Assembly: GCA_902461085.1 (NCBI GenBank)
Contig: CABPWH010000018.1
Location: 1-33,182 of the forward strand
Direction of reading: 5' to 3'
DNA: 33,182 nucleotides
Source: an uncultured Collinsella sp.
Lineage (GTDB): Bacteria; Actinomycetota; Coriobacteriia; Coriobacteriales; Coriobacteriaceae
This document shows positions 13,987 to 21,249 of the stretch, piece by piece. A model generated the notes under the pieces. The model was not told the DNA's origin and ran no database searches. It saw only the letters and a program-made list of their open reading frames with translations. Each line of letters starts with the position of its first letter. Within the stretch, counting starts at the first letter, position 1. Made by a program: the position numbers and the translations under genes.

Positions 13987-14749
13987 AGCCCACCCCGCGC
14001 ACGGTCTGGATGATGCGGACGCCGCCGGCGTCCTCGATCTTGGCGCGTAGATGCGCGATGTGCACGTCGACGTTGTTGGTGTCGCCCATGTATTCGTAGC
14101 CCAGCGCTTCGTGCGCGATGCGTTCGCGCGTGAGCACGGTCTCGGCATGCGCCATAAGCAGGGCGAGGACATCGAACTCGCGGGCCGTGAGCGCAATGGG
14201 CGAGCCGCCGACCGTGACTTCGCGGCGGTCGGGGTCGAGCGCAACCGGGCCCACGGCGAGCGTGGCGGGGGAGAGCGAGGCGGAAACCTGGGTCGAGTCA
14301 CTGACCGGGGGTATCGCGGTGGCGCCGACACCCGTGCCGCCTGCCGCGCCCGTCCCGATGCCGCCAACGCCCGAAGCCGCCCGCACGGCCTCCGAGCGCT
14401 TCAACGCCACGCGGATCCGTGCGAACAGCTCCTCAATCGCAAACGGCTTGGTCAGGTAATCGTCGGCGCCGGCATCGAGCCCGGCCACCTTGTCCATCAC
14501 GGCATCGCGCGCGGTGACCATTATCACCGGCACATCCTTGTGCTTGCGGACGCGCCGCAGGACCTCCATGCCGTTGAGCTGCGGCAACAGCACATCGAGC
14601 AGAATAAGATCGTAGTTGCGCTCCAGCGCCAGGTCCACGGCGGTGCGGCCATCGGCGGCGTGTTCCACCTGGTAGCCCTCGTGCTCCAGCTCGAGCGTCA
14701 CAAAGCGGGCGATTTTCTCCTCGTCCTCTACGATCAGGATCCGTGCCAT
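13970..14749 (-). CDS. OmpR-family response regulator (ArlR-like)
   Basis: 259 residues. Receiver domain with acidic pocket VEDEE, phospho-acceptor D52 in LLDVLLPQLNG, T79 and K101 in YLTKPF. A winged-helix domain follows from ~165 (LDPDRREVTVGG, LTAREFDVLALLMAH, VDVHIAHLRAKI, TVRGVGYVCRA). The linker between them (~121-163) is ~40 residues of Gly/Ala/Ser/Thr, longer than usual for OmpR regulators. It is the first gene of the pair with the kinase; the DUF4342 gene lies 18 bases upstream on the same strand and may be in the same transcript. Confidence 0.95.
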   Translation of the reverse strand: MARILIVEDEEKIARFVTLELEHEGYQVEHAADGRTAVDLALERNYDLILLDVLLPQLNGMEVLRRVRKHKDVPVIMVTARDAVMDKVAGLDAGADDYLTKPFAIEELFARIRVALKRSEAVRAASGVGGIGTGAAGGTGVGATAIPPVSDSTQVSASLSPATLAVGPVALDPDRREVTVGGSPIALTAREFDVLALLMAHAETVLTRERIAHEALGYEYMGDTNNVDVHIAHLRAKIEDAGGVRIIQTVRGVGYVCRA

Positions 14750-14767
14750 GCGTGCCCCCGTCTGCGA

Positions 14768-15310
14768 TTACTTGTCGTCGTTCAGATTTTGCTTGATGTC
14801 GTCCGCGGCATCGGCGGCGTGATTCATAAGGTTGTTGATGCTGCCGGGCACGTCGCCGTCGCTGTCGATGCGGTAGCGCATGCCAAAGAACAGGCCAATC
14901 AGCATCAGCCAAATCGTAGCGCCCCAGGCAAACAGGGCGATGATGGGGATCAGGATGGGGATGTTGAGGATGATCGCATCGCGGCGCGTGGCGATAAACT
15001 TGGTGTCCAGACTCAGGCGGAAGAGCTTTTTGAGGTACTCCCACACGCCGTCCATCTTCTTGGAGAAGTCGGTCTTTTCGCTCGACTTCTCGTAGGCGGC
15101 CTGCGCGGCGACCATCTCGGCCGAGGGTTCATCGACCGGCTCGGACTCGGTGGCGGCATGCGCCGACGTGGTCTGCGTCTTGCCCTGCGACTCGAGCCAA
15201 ATCATGGCATCCAAAACGTTGCCGTCGGCAGCGTCGAGCGCGGCCTTGGCATCGGTGTAGCTCACGTTGCACTTGGTGCGGATGGTTTCAACTTTTTCGA
15301 GGTCGTCCAT
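14768..15310 (-). CDS. DUF4342 protein with N-terminal UBA-like domain
   Basis: 180 residues. The N-terminus (~1-45, VETIRTKCNVSYTDAKAALD and GNVLDAMIWLES) is a UBA-like three-helix domain as found in EF-Ts. After a charged linker comes a DUF4342-type region with TRRDAIILNIPILIPIIALFAW and a second hydrophobic stretch ATIWLMLIGLFFGM, so it is membrane-associated. The function of the family is unknown. The location just upstream of an envelope-type two-component system suggests it belongs to that operon. Shine-Dalgarno AAAGGACA. Confidence 0.85.
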   Translation of the reverse strand: MDDLEKVETIRTKCNVSYTDAKAALDAADGNVLDAMIWLESQGKTQTTSAHAATESEPVDEPSAEMVAAQAAYEKSSEKTDFSKKMDGVWEYLKKLFRLSLDTKFIATRRDAIILNIPILIPIIALFAWGATIWLMLIGLFFGMRYRIDSDGDVPGSINNLMNHAADAADDIKQNLNDDK

Positions 15311-15423
15311 GACCTGTCCTTTCGTTCGATGGGCGCGACGCCGGGCGATCTGCCCGGGCGCGAGCGTTGCGTTCGGCGGCCTGCGTGGCGCCGCCCCGCC
15401 CTTGGTCGAACTCTATAGTGCAG

Positions 15424-15451
15424 GTTATAGATTAAGCGATTCTTGAGCCAA
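15424..15451 (-). promoter_or_regulatory. Candidate promoter for the DUF4342/response regulator/kinase operon
   Basis: On the minus strand TTGGCT, 16 bases, then TATAAC, about 114 bases before the DUF4342 start. The rest of the 353-base gap 15311-15663 holds no gene that I can support; CCGGGCgatctGCCCGG near 15342 is a small hairpin in the leader. Confidence 0.45.
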
Positions 15452-15663
15452 GATTAATGTTGGATGAGTTTTTGGGTAGCGGTGGGAAAAGTATTAGACC
15501 TCGATAGCGGGGGATGTGGTGCCGGTGCAAAACGGCGTCAAAGGTTGGTCGAGCAGGCGGTTTCTCCATTGATGTCCGCACGGCATGGGACACTTACCCT
15601 GCCGCCCTGCTCTGCCGCGGCGGCATGTACCCAAACAACGACCCTCTAAGGAGTTCGATACCA

Positions 15664-15903
15664 ATGAGCGATAACACCAAGCATCTCGCAAAGAAGTGCG
15701 TCAAGGACGCGGGGCCGTGCCTCGCGTTGTGCCTTGCCGGCGCAGCGGTCGCGCTGCTGGCTGTTCTGGGGCCATTCGACGTGCTCCGAAGTGCCAGTTC
15801 TCTGCACGTTTGCATGGCCCTTGCCGGCGCCATGATGACCGGCGGCGTGCTCGATCTGGTTTTTTGGGTGCTTGACCCGTTTGGATGGAAGAACGAAGGG
15901 TAA
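15664..15903 (+). CDS. Small two-helix membrane protein, unknown
   Basis: 79 residues. A short basic N-terminus (MSDNTKHLAKKCVKD) is followed by two hydrophobic helices (about 20-38, LALCLAGAAVALLAVLGPF, and 48-68, CMALAGAMMTGGVLDLVFWV) and a short tail. The frame is open much earlier, but AAGGAG nine bases before ATG 15664 decides the start. No family recognised; it is a standalone gene on the plus strand before the metallophosphoesterase. Confidence 0.65.
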   Translation: MSDNTKHLAKKCVKDAGPCLALCLAGAAVALLAVLGPFDVLRSASSLHVCMALAGAMMTGGVLDLVFWVLDPFGWKNEG

Positions 15904-15988
15904 GCCCTAAGGGATGGAAGGGCTGGAACGGTTGGCTTAGTGATCGTGCAGAATGTGGGCTAGCGACTTACAGGGAAGTGGTAATCCG

Positions 15989-16714
15989 ATGACGGTCTAT
16001 GTAACAGGCGATATTCATGGCGGCGCTGACATGCAAAAGCTCCGCGATTGGGAGCTTGGGGATAGCCTGGCGAGCGACGACTATCTCATCATCGCGGGCG
16101 ACTTTGGCTTTCCCTGGGACTTTTCTACCGAGGAATGTGCCGATATTGCTTGGCTGGAGTTGCGCCCCTACACCGTGCTGTTTGTCGACGGCAACCACGA
16201 GCGTTTCGATCACTGGGCGGAACGCCCCATGGAGTTGTGGCACGGTGGGCTGACGCAGCGCCTGTCGGATACCTCGCCCATACGGCGCCTGACGCGCGGC
16301 GAGGTTTTTGAGCTCGACGGCTCAACGGTCTTTACCATGGGCGGCGCCACGAGCGTGGACAAGGAATACCGCATTCCGTATTCCAGCTGGTGGCCGCAGG
16401 AGCTGCCGGACGAGCGCAACTTTGAGGAGGCGCGGGCAAAGCTCGACAGCGTGGGCTGGACGGTCGACTACGTGATCACTCACACCTGCTCTACGCGCAT
16501 GCTTTCGTCCACGCTTTATCCAGCGTCCGGCTGGAATTGCCCCTCCGTTGATCGGCTTACGGCATTTTTCGATGAGCTGGAAGACCGCTTGGACTACAAG
16601 CGCTGGTACTACGGGCATTTTCATCGGGATACCAACCCGGCCGAGCGTCACACCGTGCTCTACGACTGCATCGTTCGCTTGGGCGACGAACTCCAGCCCT
16701 GGGATGTTGCGTAG
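15989..16714 (+). CDS. Calcineurin-like metallophosphoesterase
   Basis: 241 residues with all five metallophosphoesterase motifs in order: VTGDIHGG (D8, H10), IIAGDFGF, VDGNHERF, VITHTCS and YYGHFHRD. The size and the FVDGNHE form resemble bacterial phosphoesterases often annotated as serine/threonine-phosphatase-like, with unknown substrates. AGGGAAGTGG precedes ATG 15989; the frame extends 12 codons earlier without a Shine-Dalgarno. It is convergent with gluQ, with a gap of 15 bases and no terminator visible between them. Confidence 0.87.
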   Translation: MTVYVTGDIHGGADMQKLRDWELGDSLASDDYLIIAGDFGFPWDFSTEECADIAWLELRPYTVLFVDGNHERFDHWAERPMELWHGGLTQRLSDTSPIRRLTRGEVFELDGSTVFTMGGATSVDKEYRIPYSSWWPQELPDERNFEEARAKLDSVGWTVDYVITHTCSTRMLSSTLYPASGWNCPSVDRLTAFFDELEDRLDYKRWYYGHFHRDTNPAERHTVLYDCIVRLGDELQPWDVA

Positions 16715-16729
16715 AGGCGGGGTGGCTGG

Positions 16730-17731
16730 CTACTCGACCGTTACAGTGATGTTCTCCCGATGCGCGCGGATGACGTCCCAGCTAAAGTGCTCGACCAGCT
16801 GCTCGGCGGTACGCGGCGTGGTGTCCGGCGCGACGCCTGTTTGCCCGGCGAGCCATCCCAACAGTGCCTCGGGTGTGCCAAAGCGGGTGCGGAGCTCGCC
16901 CAGGTCCAGATCGCGATCGCGCTTGGAAAGGCGGCGGCCGTCCGGTGACATGAGCAGCGGAATGTGCGCGTAGTGCGGCGTGGGCAGTCCCAGCAGATGT
17001 TGCAGATAGATCTGGCGCGGCGTGGAACCAAGCAGGTCGCATCCGCGTACGATCTCGGTGACGCCCATGGCAGCGTCGTCGACCACCACGGCCAGCTGAT
17101 AGGCAAACACGCCGTCGCTGCGGCGCACCAAAAAGTCACCGCACTCGGTGGCGAGTGCTTCGCATTGGGCTCCGTACGTGCGGTCCACGAATTCGATCAC
17201 GTCGCTGGCGAGGTCGTCGACGGTGGGCACGCGCAGGCGCGTGGCCGGAGCACGCAGGGCACTGCGGCGGGTGATTTCATCAGCAGAAAGACCTCTGCAG
17301 GCGCCGCGGTAGATGGGCGTGCCGTCGCTGGCGTGCGGCGCGCTCGCGGCGTGGAGTTCGGCACGCGTGCAAAAACAGGGATAGGTGAGGCCGGCGTCTT
17401 GCAGCTGGCGCAGGGCGTCCTCGTACAGATCCAGGCGATCGTGCTGGTAGTAGGGGCCTTCGTCCCACTCGAGCCCCAGCCAGATCAGATCGTCAATCAG
17501 TTGAGCGGCAAGTTCCGGGCGCTTGCAGCGATCGTCCAGGTCCTCGATACGCAACACGATGCTGCCGCCCTGGCTGCGGGCCGAAAGCCATGCGCACAGG
17601 CAGCTGAACACGTTGCCCAAGTGCATGCGGCCCGAGGGCGACGGGGCAAAGCGGCCCACGACGGGGGTGGGCACTGCCGTTGCTGGTGCGTCCGCGGCGT
17701 GTGTTGCTATGTTGCGTGCGTTGATATCCAT
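16730..17731 (-). CDS. gluQ: GluQRS, glutamyl-Q tRNA(Asp) synthetase
   Basis: 333-residue paralogue of the glutamyl-tRNA synthetase catalytic core, lacking the anticodon-binding domain. It activates glutamate and attaches it to queuosine at position 34 of tRNA-Asp. Signatures: FAPSPSGRMHLGNV (HIGH region), LRIEDLDDRCKRPE, a zinc site built from YPCFCTRAEL and YRGACRG, and the KMSKS equivalent RRLSKRDRDLDLGEL. The frame runs back to 18079 but homology begins just after M at 17731. No Shine-Dalgarno is present; a TATACT ends 7 bases before the ATG, suggesting a leaderless mRNA. Some enzymes of this group are annotated simply as glutamyl-tRNA synthetase. Confidence 0.92.
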   Translation of the reverse strand: MDINARNIATHAADAPATAVPTPVVGRFAPSPSGRMHLGNVFSCLCAWLSARSQGGSIVLRIEDLDDRCKRPELAAQLIDDLIWLGLEWDEGPYYQHDRLDLYEDALRQLQDAGLTYPCFCTRAELHAASAPHASDGTPIYRGACRGLSADEITRRSALRAPATRLRVPTVDDLASDVIEFVDRTYGAQCEALATECGDFLVRRSDGVFAYQLAVVVDDAAMGVTEIVRGCDLLGSTPRQIYLQHLLGLPTPHYAHIPLLMSPDGRRLSKRDRDLDLGELRTRFGTPEALLGWLAGQTGVAPDTTPRTAEQLVEHFSWDVIRAHRENITVTVE

Positions 17732-17738
17732 GCGGACG

Positions 17739-17744
17739 AGTATA
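17739..17744 (-). promoter_or_regulatory. Candidate -10 box of gluQ (leaderless)
   Basis: TATACT on the minus strand with exactly 7 bases (CGTCCGC) before the ATG, so transcription would start at or next to the start codon. The -35 region lacks a good match. Confidence 0.5.
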
Positions 17745-17867
17745 GCGCGGGGCTTGGCAGGGAAGGCGTTGCTGCGCTCACAAGTTGGCGGCGGTGCGCA
17801 TTGCGCACGGTGGGTTTGCGGCTCAAGGTCTCGATCGCTGCGTACCGACTTAGCCTCACAAACGACA

Positions 17868-17903
17868 GAAACCCCGGCAGCTCTTCGCAACTGCCGGGGT
17901 TTC
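17868..17903. terminator. Strong hairpin in the 508-base gluQ-DUF2207 gap
   Basis: GAAACCCCGGCAG and CTGCCGGGGTTTC form a perfect 13-bp stem with a 10-base loop. On the minus strand TTTCTGTCGTTTG follows, a weak T-tract; neither strand has an obvious gene reading into it. It may be a terminator remnant or a structured element. The rest of the gap (17732-18239) contains the repeat at 18081-18127 and no gene that I can support. Confidence 0.5.
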
Positions 17904-18080
17904 CGCGGAAAAGGGGGACATGATCCTCGAGCGAACGGCAAAGGGGCAAACCGTTTTCGCTCAACTGCTTTATGCCCCTCGGCTGGCGGCTCAATCAGCG
18001 CGTGCCGCACCCACACAAAGCCGCTACACCTGTGACAGAGCTGTGAAGTGGTATCTATTGCTGGCGCAGGCCATGCCAAG

Positions 18081-18127
18081 GAGTGTCCCAGATTGCCGGC
18101 AGATAAGGAACGTCCCCAGGTGCCGGC
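18081..18127. repeat. Modular GTCCC repeat, copy 3 (GCCGGC type, inverted)
   Basis: GAGTGTCCC, then GATTGCCGGCAG, AAGGAACGTCCCC and AGGTGCCGGC. It is the near-exact reverse complement of 9194-9240. A few bases on, GCGTGACTTTCGTCC (18133-18147) is the exact reverse complement of 3624-3638. Confidence 0.8.
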
Positions 18128-18239
18128 CGCGGGCGTGACTTTCGTCCCGTTTGATACTCCGCTGGCCTAGATGTTCGTCATGTGCGCCCGTAAACGTGGG
18201 ACAATGGCGTTGCTGGTATCACAGACAAAGGATGTGCCT

Positions 18240-20192
18240 ATGAACGCCCCCGTTGCCAAAACCTGTCGGCAGCGCCGCCTGTTTGCGCGATTTGCTTCCG
18301 TCTGCGTGCTCGTCACGCTTGCGTTGCTGCTGCTGCCTGTCGCCGCGCACGCCGACGGCTACTCTATGACCCAAACTTATATCAGTGCCACGGTTGAGGC
18401 CGATGGATCGCTGACCGTTGTCGAGGGACGCCGGTTCGATTTCGACGACGACATCAACGGCGTATATTGGGATATCAATACGGGCACCAATCAGCAGGGA
18501 GGCGCGGCGGGCGTCAATGTGCTGAGTGTCGAGGAAGAAGACACCGCGTTTAACAAAGTCGATAGCGCGAACAATGGCGACTCTGGCGTCTACACGGTCG
18601 AGCAGACCGGTGACGGCGTAAAGATTAAGGTGTTCAGCCCTCACGAGAGCGGCGACAGCGCGATCTATTACGTGAGCTACACCATGACCGGTGCGGTTAT
18701 GAACTGGGCCGATACCGCCGAGCTCTACTGGAAATTTGTGGGTGACGGCTGGTCGGCGGACTCCGATGATGTCGAGATGGAAGTCTACTTCGCAAACGCC
18801 GCTGCCGGGACGGCGGCCGTCAAGGGCGACAACTTCCGCGCGTGGGGCCACGGTCCGCTGACGGGCGATGTGTCGCTCGATGAGGATGAGCCCATGGTCA
18901 CCTATACCATTCCCTGCGTGCATCAGGGCGAATTCGCCGAGGCGCGCATCGCCTTCCCCAGCGACTGGGTGCCATGGCTTTCCGCCTCGAGCGAGGAGCG
19001 CATGTCAACGATTCTGAGCGAAGAGAAAGAATGGGCCGACGAAGCTAACGCCCGCCGCGCTCACGCTCGCGTGATTTCCAATGCGCTTGCCGTGTTAAGT
19101 GTTGTCGCGGCGTTGGCCTTTACCGGCACAATCGTTGTGCTCAAGCTGCGCCGCCGCAAGCCCAAGCCGCTTTTCCAGGACGAATATTTCCGCGATGTGC
19201 CTTCGGCCGACCATCCCGCCGTACTTTCGGCCCTCATGAGCTGGAACGAGGTGCCCGATCAGGCATATATCGCCACGCTCATGAAGCTCACTGACGACCG
19301 TGTGATCAAGCTGGAGCAGGCGACCGTGACCAAGGCCAAGAAGGGTCTGTTGGGGCGCGAAAAAGAAGAGCAGACGTATCGCGTGACGGTGAGTGATGCG
19401 GGCTGGAAGTCGGCCAAGGGCATTGACCACATGGTGCTTAAGGTCTTCTTTGCCGGCGCTAAGCCCGACGAGAACGGTGATCGTTCGCGCACGTTTGACG
19501 AGCTGCAGCACTACGTCAAGCAGCACGCTACGCCCGTGGGCGACAAGCTCGAGGACTATCAGAACACCGTTAAGGGCAAGCTGGCCGATAGCGAGTACGT
19601 TGCCTCGGACGGCATCGTTGCGATGGTGTTTTGCCTGGTTCTCGGTATTCTGATCGCCTTTGTTCCCATGGGATCCATTTTCTTTACCGACGGCGCACAG
19701 GTGAACATTATCGCCGCGCTTATCTCGGTGCCGATTGTGCTGGTGGGTATTGGCGTGGGCCTTACGTTCCGCCGCTTTACGCCGGAAGGTGCCGAGGTGG
19801 CGGCGCGCTGCAAGGCGCTTAAGCATTGGCTCGAGGACTTCACGCGCCTAAAGGAAGCCGTCCCCGGCGATCTGGTCCTGTGGAATAAACTTCTGGTGAT
19901 GGGCGTGGCGCTGGGCGTTTCGAAGGAAGTCCTGCGTCAGCTTGCCGAGGCTGTTCCTCCCGAGGTGCGCGAGGCCGGCGGTTTCTACGACAATTACCCC
20001 TGCTACTGGTGGTACTACCATCACTACGGAAACCAGTCCCCGCTCGATTCGTTTAACGACGTGTATCACGAGAGCATCCGTGAGCTGGCTTCGAGTTCCG
20101 ATAGCTCGAGCGGCGGCGGAGGCGGCGGCTTCTCGGGCGGCGGCGGAGGCGGCGTCGGCGGAGGCGGCGGAGGCGGCGGCGGAACGTTCTAG
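18240..20192 (+). CDS. DUF2207-family membrane protein with glycine-rich tail
   Basis: 650 residues. The signal peptide (~1-39) ends in VAAHADG, with a likely cut after AHA. A large extracytoplasmic beta-rich DUF2207 domain (~40-265, including FDFDDDINGVYWDIN) is followed by a transmembrane helix (~285-303), a cytoplasmic region, two further helices (~462-515) and a second cytoplasmic region. The end is a run of GGGGGGFSGGGGGG type after DSSSGG, closing in GGTF. This ending is characteristic of the family. Function unknown; an envelope role is inferred. AAAGGATG precedes ATG 18240, and the longer frame adds a segment that would spoil the signal peptide. Confidence 0.88.
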   Translation: MNAPVAKTCRQRRLFARFASVCVLVTLALLLLPVAAHADGYSMTQTYISATVEADGSLTVVEGRRFDFDDDINGVYWDINTGTNQQGGAAGVNVLSVEEEDTAFNKVDSANNGDSGVYTVEQTGDGVKIKVFSPHESGDSAIYYVSYTMTGAVMNWADTAELYWKFVGDGWSADSDDVEMEVYFANAAAGTAAVKGDNFRAWGHGPLTGDVSLDEDEPMVTYTIPCVHQGEFAEARIAFPSDWVPWLSASSEERMSTILSEEKEWADEANARRAHARVISNALAVLSVVAALAFTGTIVVLKLRRRKPKPLFQDEYFRDVPSADHPAVLSALMSWNEVPDQAYIATLMKLTDDRVIKLEQATVTKAKKGLLGREKEEQTYRVTVSDAGWKSAKGIDHMVLKVFFAGAKPDENGDRSRTFDELQHYVKQHATPVGDKLEDYQNTVKGKLADSEYVASDGIVAMVFCLVLGILIAFVPMGSIFFTDGAQVNIIAALISVPIVLVGIGVGLTFRRFTPEGAEVAARCKALKHWLEDFTRLKEAVPGDLVLWNKLLVMGVALGVSKEVLRQLAEAVPPEVREAGGFYDNYPCYWWYYHHYGNQSPLDSFNDVYHESIRELASSSDSSSGGGGGGFSGGGGGGVGGGGGGGGGTF

Positions 20193-20206
20193 CGGTCGTA
20201 AGCTAT

Positions 20207-20255
20207 GGGATGGGTTTTTCTCGACAGCCGTCGGGGAAAGTCCATCCCCTTTTTT
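20207..20255 (+). terminator. Terminator after the DUF2207 gene
   Basis: GGGATGG pairs with CCATCCC across a 28-base loop that has its own partial stem (CGAC/GTCG), followed by C and six Ts. Confidence 0.75.
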
Positions 20256-20269
20256 GCGCTACCTACGAA

Positions 20270-20315
20270 GACTGTCCCCAGCGACTAGTCATTTAAGAAC
20301 GTCCCCAACGACTAG
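20270..20315. repeat. Modular GTCCC repeat, copy 4 (CGACTAGTC type)
   Basis: GACTGTCCCCAGCGACTAGT, then TTTAAGAACGTCCCCAACGACTAG. It matches 2344-2389 in opposite orientation and sits between the convergent DUF2207 and GNAT genes. Confidence 0.8.
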
Positions 20316-20330
20316 GTATGGCTGCTGGGC

Positions 20331-20972
20331 CTAGACGGTTAGGTCCAGCTCGTAGAGGAAGCTTTCGCGCGGCATGTCGTGACGGCGCTCTTCGCGGTTG
20401 GCGCGGTGCGTGGCCGTGCGCTTAAAGCCGTGCAGCTCGTAGAACTTCCACGAGCAGTTGGAGTCGGTGTACAGGTGCGCCCTCGTCGCTCCAAGCGAGG
20501 ACAGGTGCGAGACGGCGGCATCGAGCAGAACCGTGCCAACGCCCAGGCCATGGACATCGCGATCCACGGCAAGCAGCGTGACCTCGTTGTCGTGCGGCAA
20601 CGGGCTGCTCTCGAGCAGGCGGTTGTTGGTTCGGATGGTTGCGCGCACAAACGAGAGATACTCGGCGCACGCATCGGGCTCTAGCTCACGCATCTGCGAT
20701 AGCAGCGCGCGTTCGGTATCCATCCAATGCTCGTTGATAGTGGCGCCGGAGCTCTGTCCTGCGCGTGCAAGCGCAATGCCGCGCGCCTGACCGTCGATTA
20801 CGGCAACCTGCGAAAACGTCGAGGAAGAAAGGCAGTAGGCAAGATCGCACGCGGCCTCAAGGCGGTTGTACTCATCGTTATCCGAATTGTTATGCCAAAG
20901 CTGCTGCAGAATCAGCGCGATGGCGTCGAAGTCTTCGGTATCAAACGGTCGGTAGAGAACCCGCGAGACCAT
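20331..20972 (-). CDS. GNAT-family N-acetyltransferase
   Basis: 213 residues. The acetyl-CoA-binding core is clear: EVTLLAVDRDVHGLGVGTVL (strand 4 and the R/Q-x-x-G-x-G/A loop as VHGLGVG), LLDAAVSHLSSLGATRAHLY, then the SNCSWKFYELHGFKR segment typical of motif B. The substrate cannot be read; small-molecule or protein N-acetylation is possible. Shine-Dalgarno AAAGAGG. The promoter probably lies in the 277-base gap shared with the divergent purH, in which I see no further gene. Confidence 0.88.
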   Translation of the reverse strand: MVSRVLYRPFDTEDFDAIALILQQLWHNNSDNDEYNRLEAACDLAYCLSSSTFSQVAVIDGQARGIALARAGQSSGATINEHWMDTERALLSQMRELEPDACAEYLSFVRATIRTNNRLLESSPLPHDNEVTLLAVDRDVHGLGVGTVLLDAAVSHLSSLGATRAHLYTDSNCSWKFYELHGFKRTATHRANREERRHDMPRESFLYELDLTV

Positions 20973-21249
20973 GGTGCCTCTTTCTTTTGCGGATGCATAT
21001 CGAGCACAGTTCTACCACGCCATTGGCATCTAATTATGGTGCCCCTGTGTTCCATGAACTCACCGTGCCCGGTGCCATGCCCATCCCCTCCGCTCGCAAA
21101 CTTTTTCTGCACATGCGCCCGTTGCGGGGTGCATCGATGCGCTCGATGCGCTACATTAAATCAGTATTTTCAATGCCGCTGCGCGAGCGCTGCAGATCGA
21201 CGTATCACCGACTCACAGAGCACGGCGGCGTACCAGACAGGAGGACTGC

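Noticed and set aside
20973..21249. Purine riboswitch or PurR box before purH
   Set aside because: No conserved purine-riboswitch core or paired CGAA-type boxes could be recognised in the leader.
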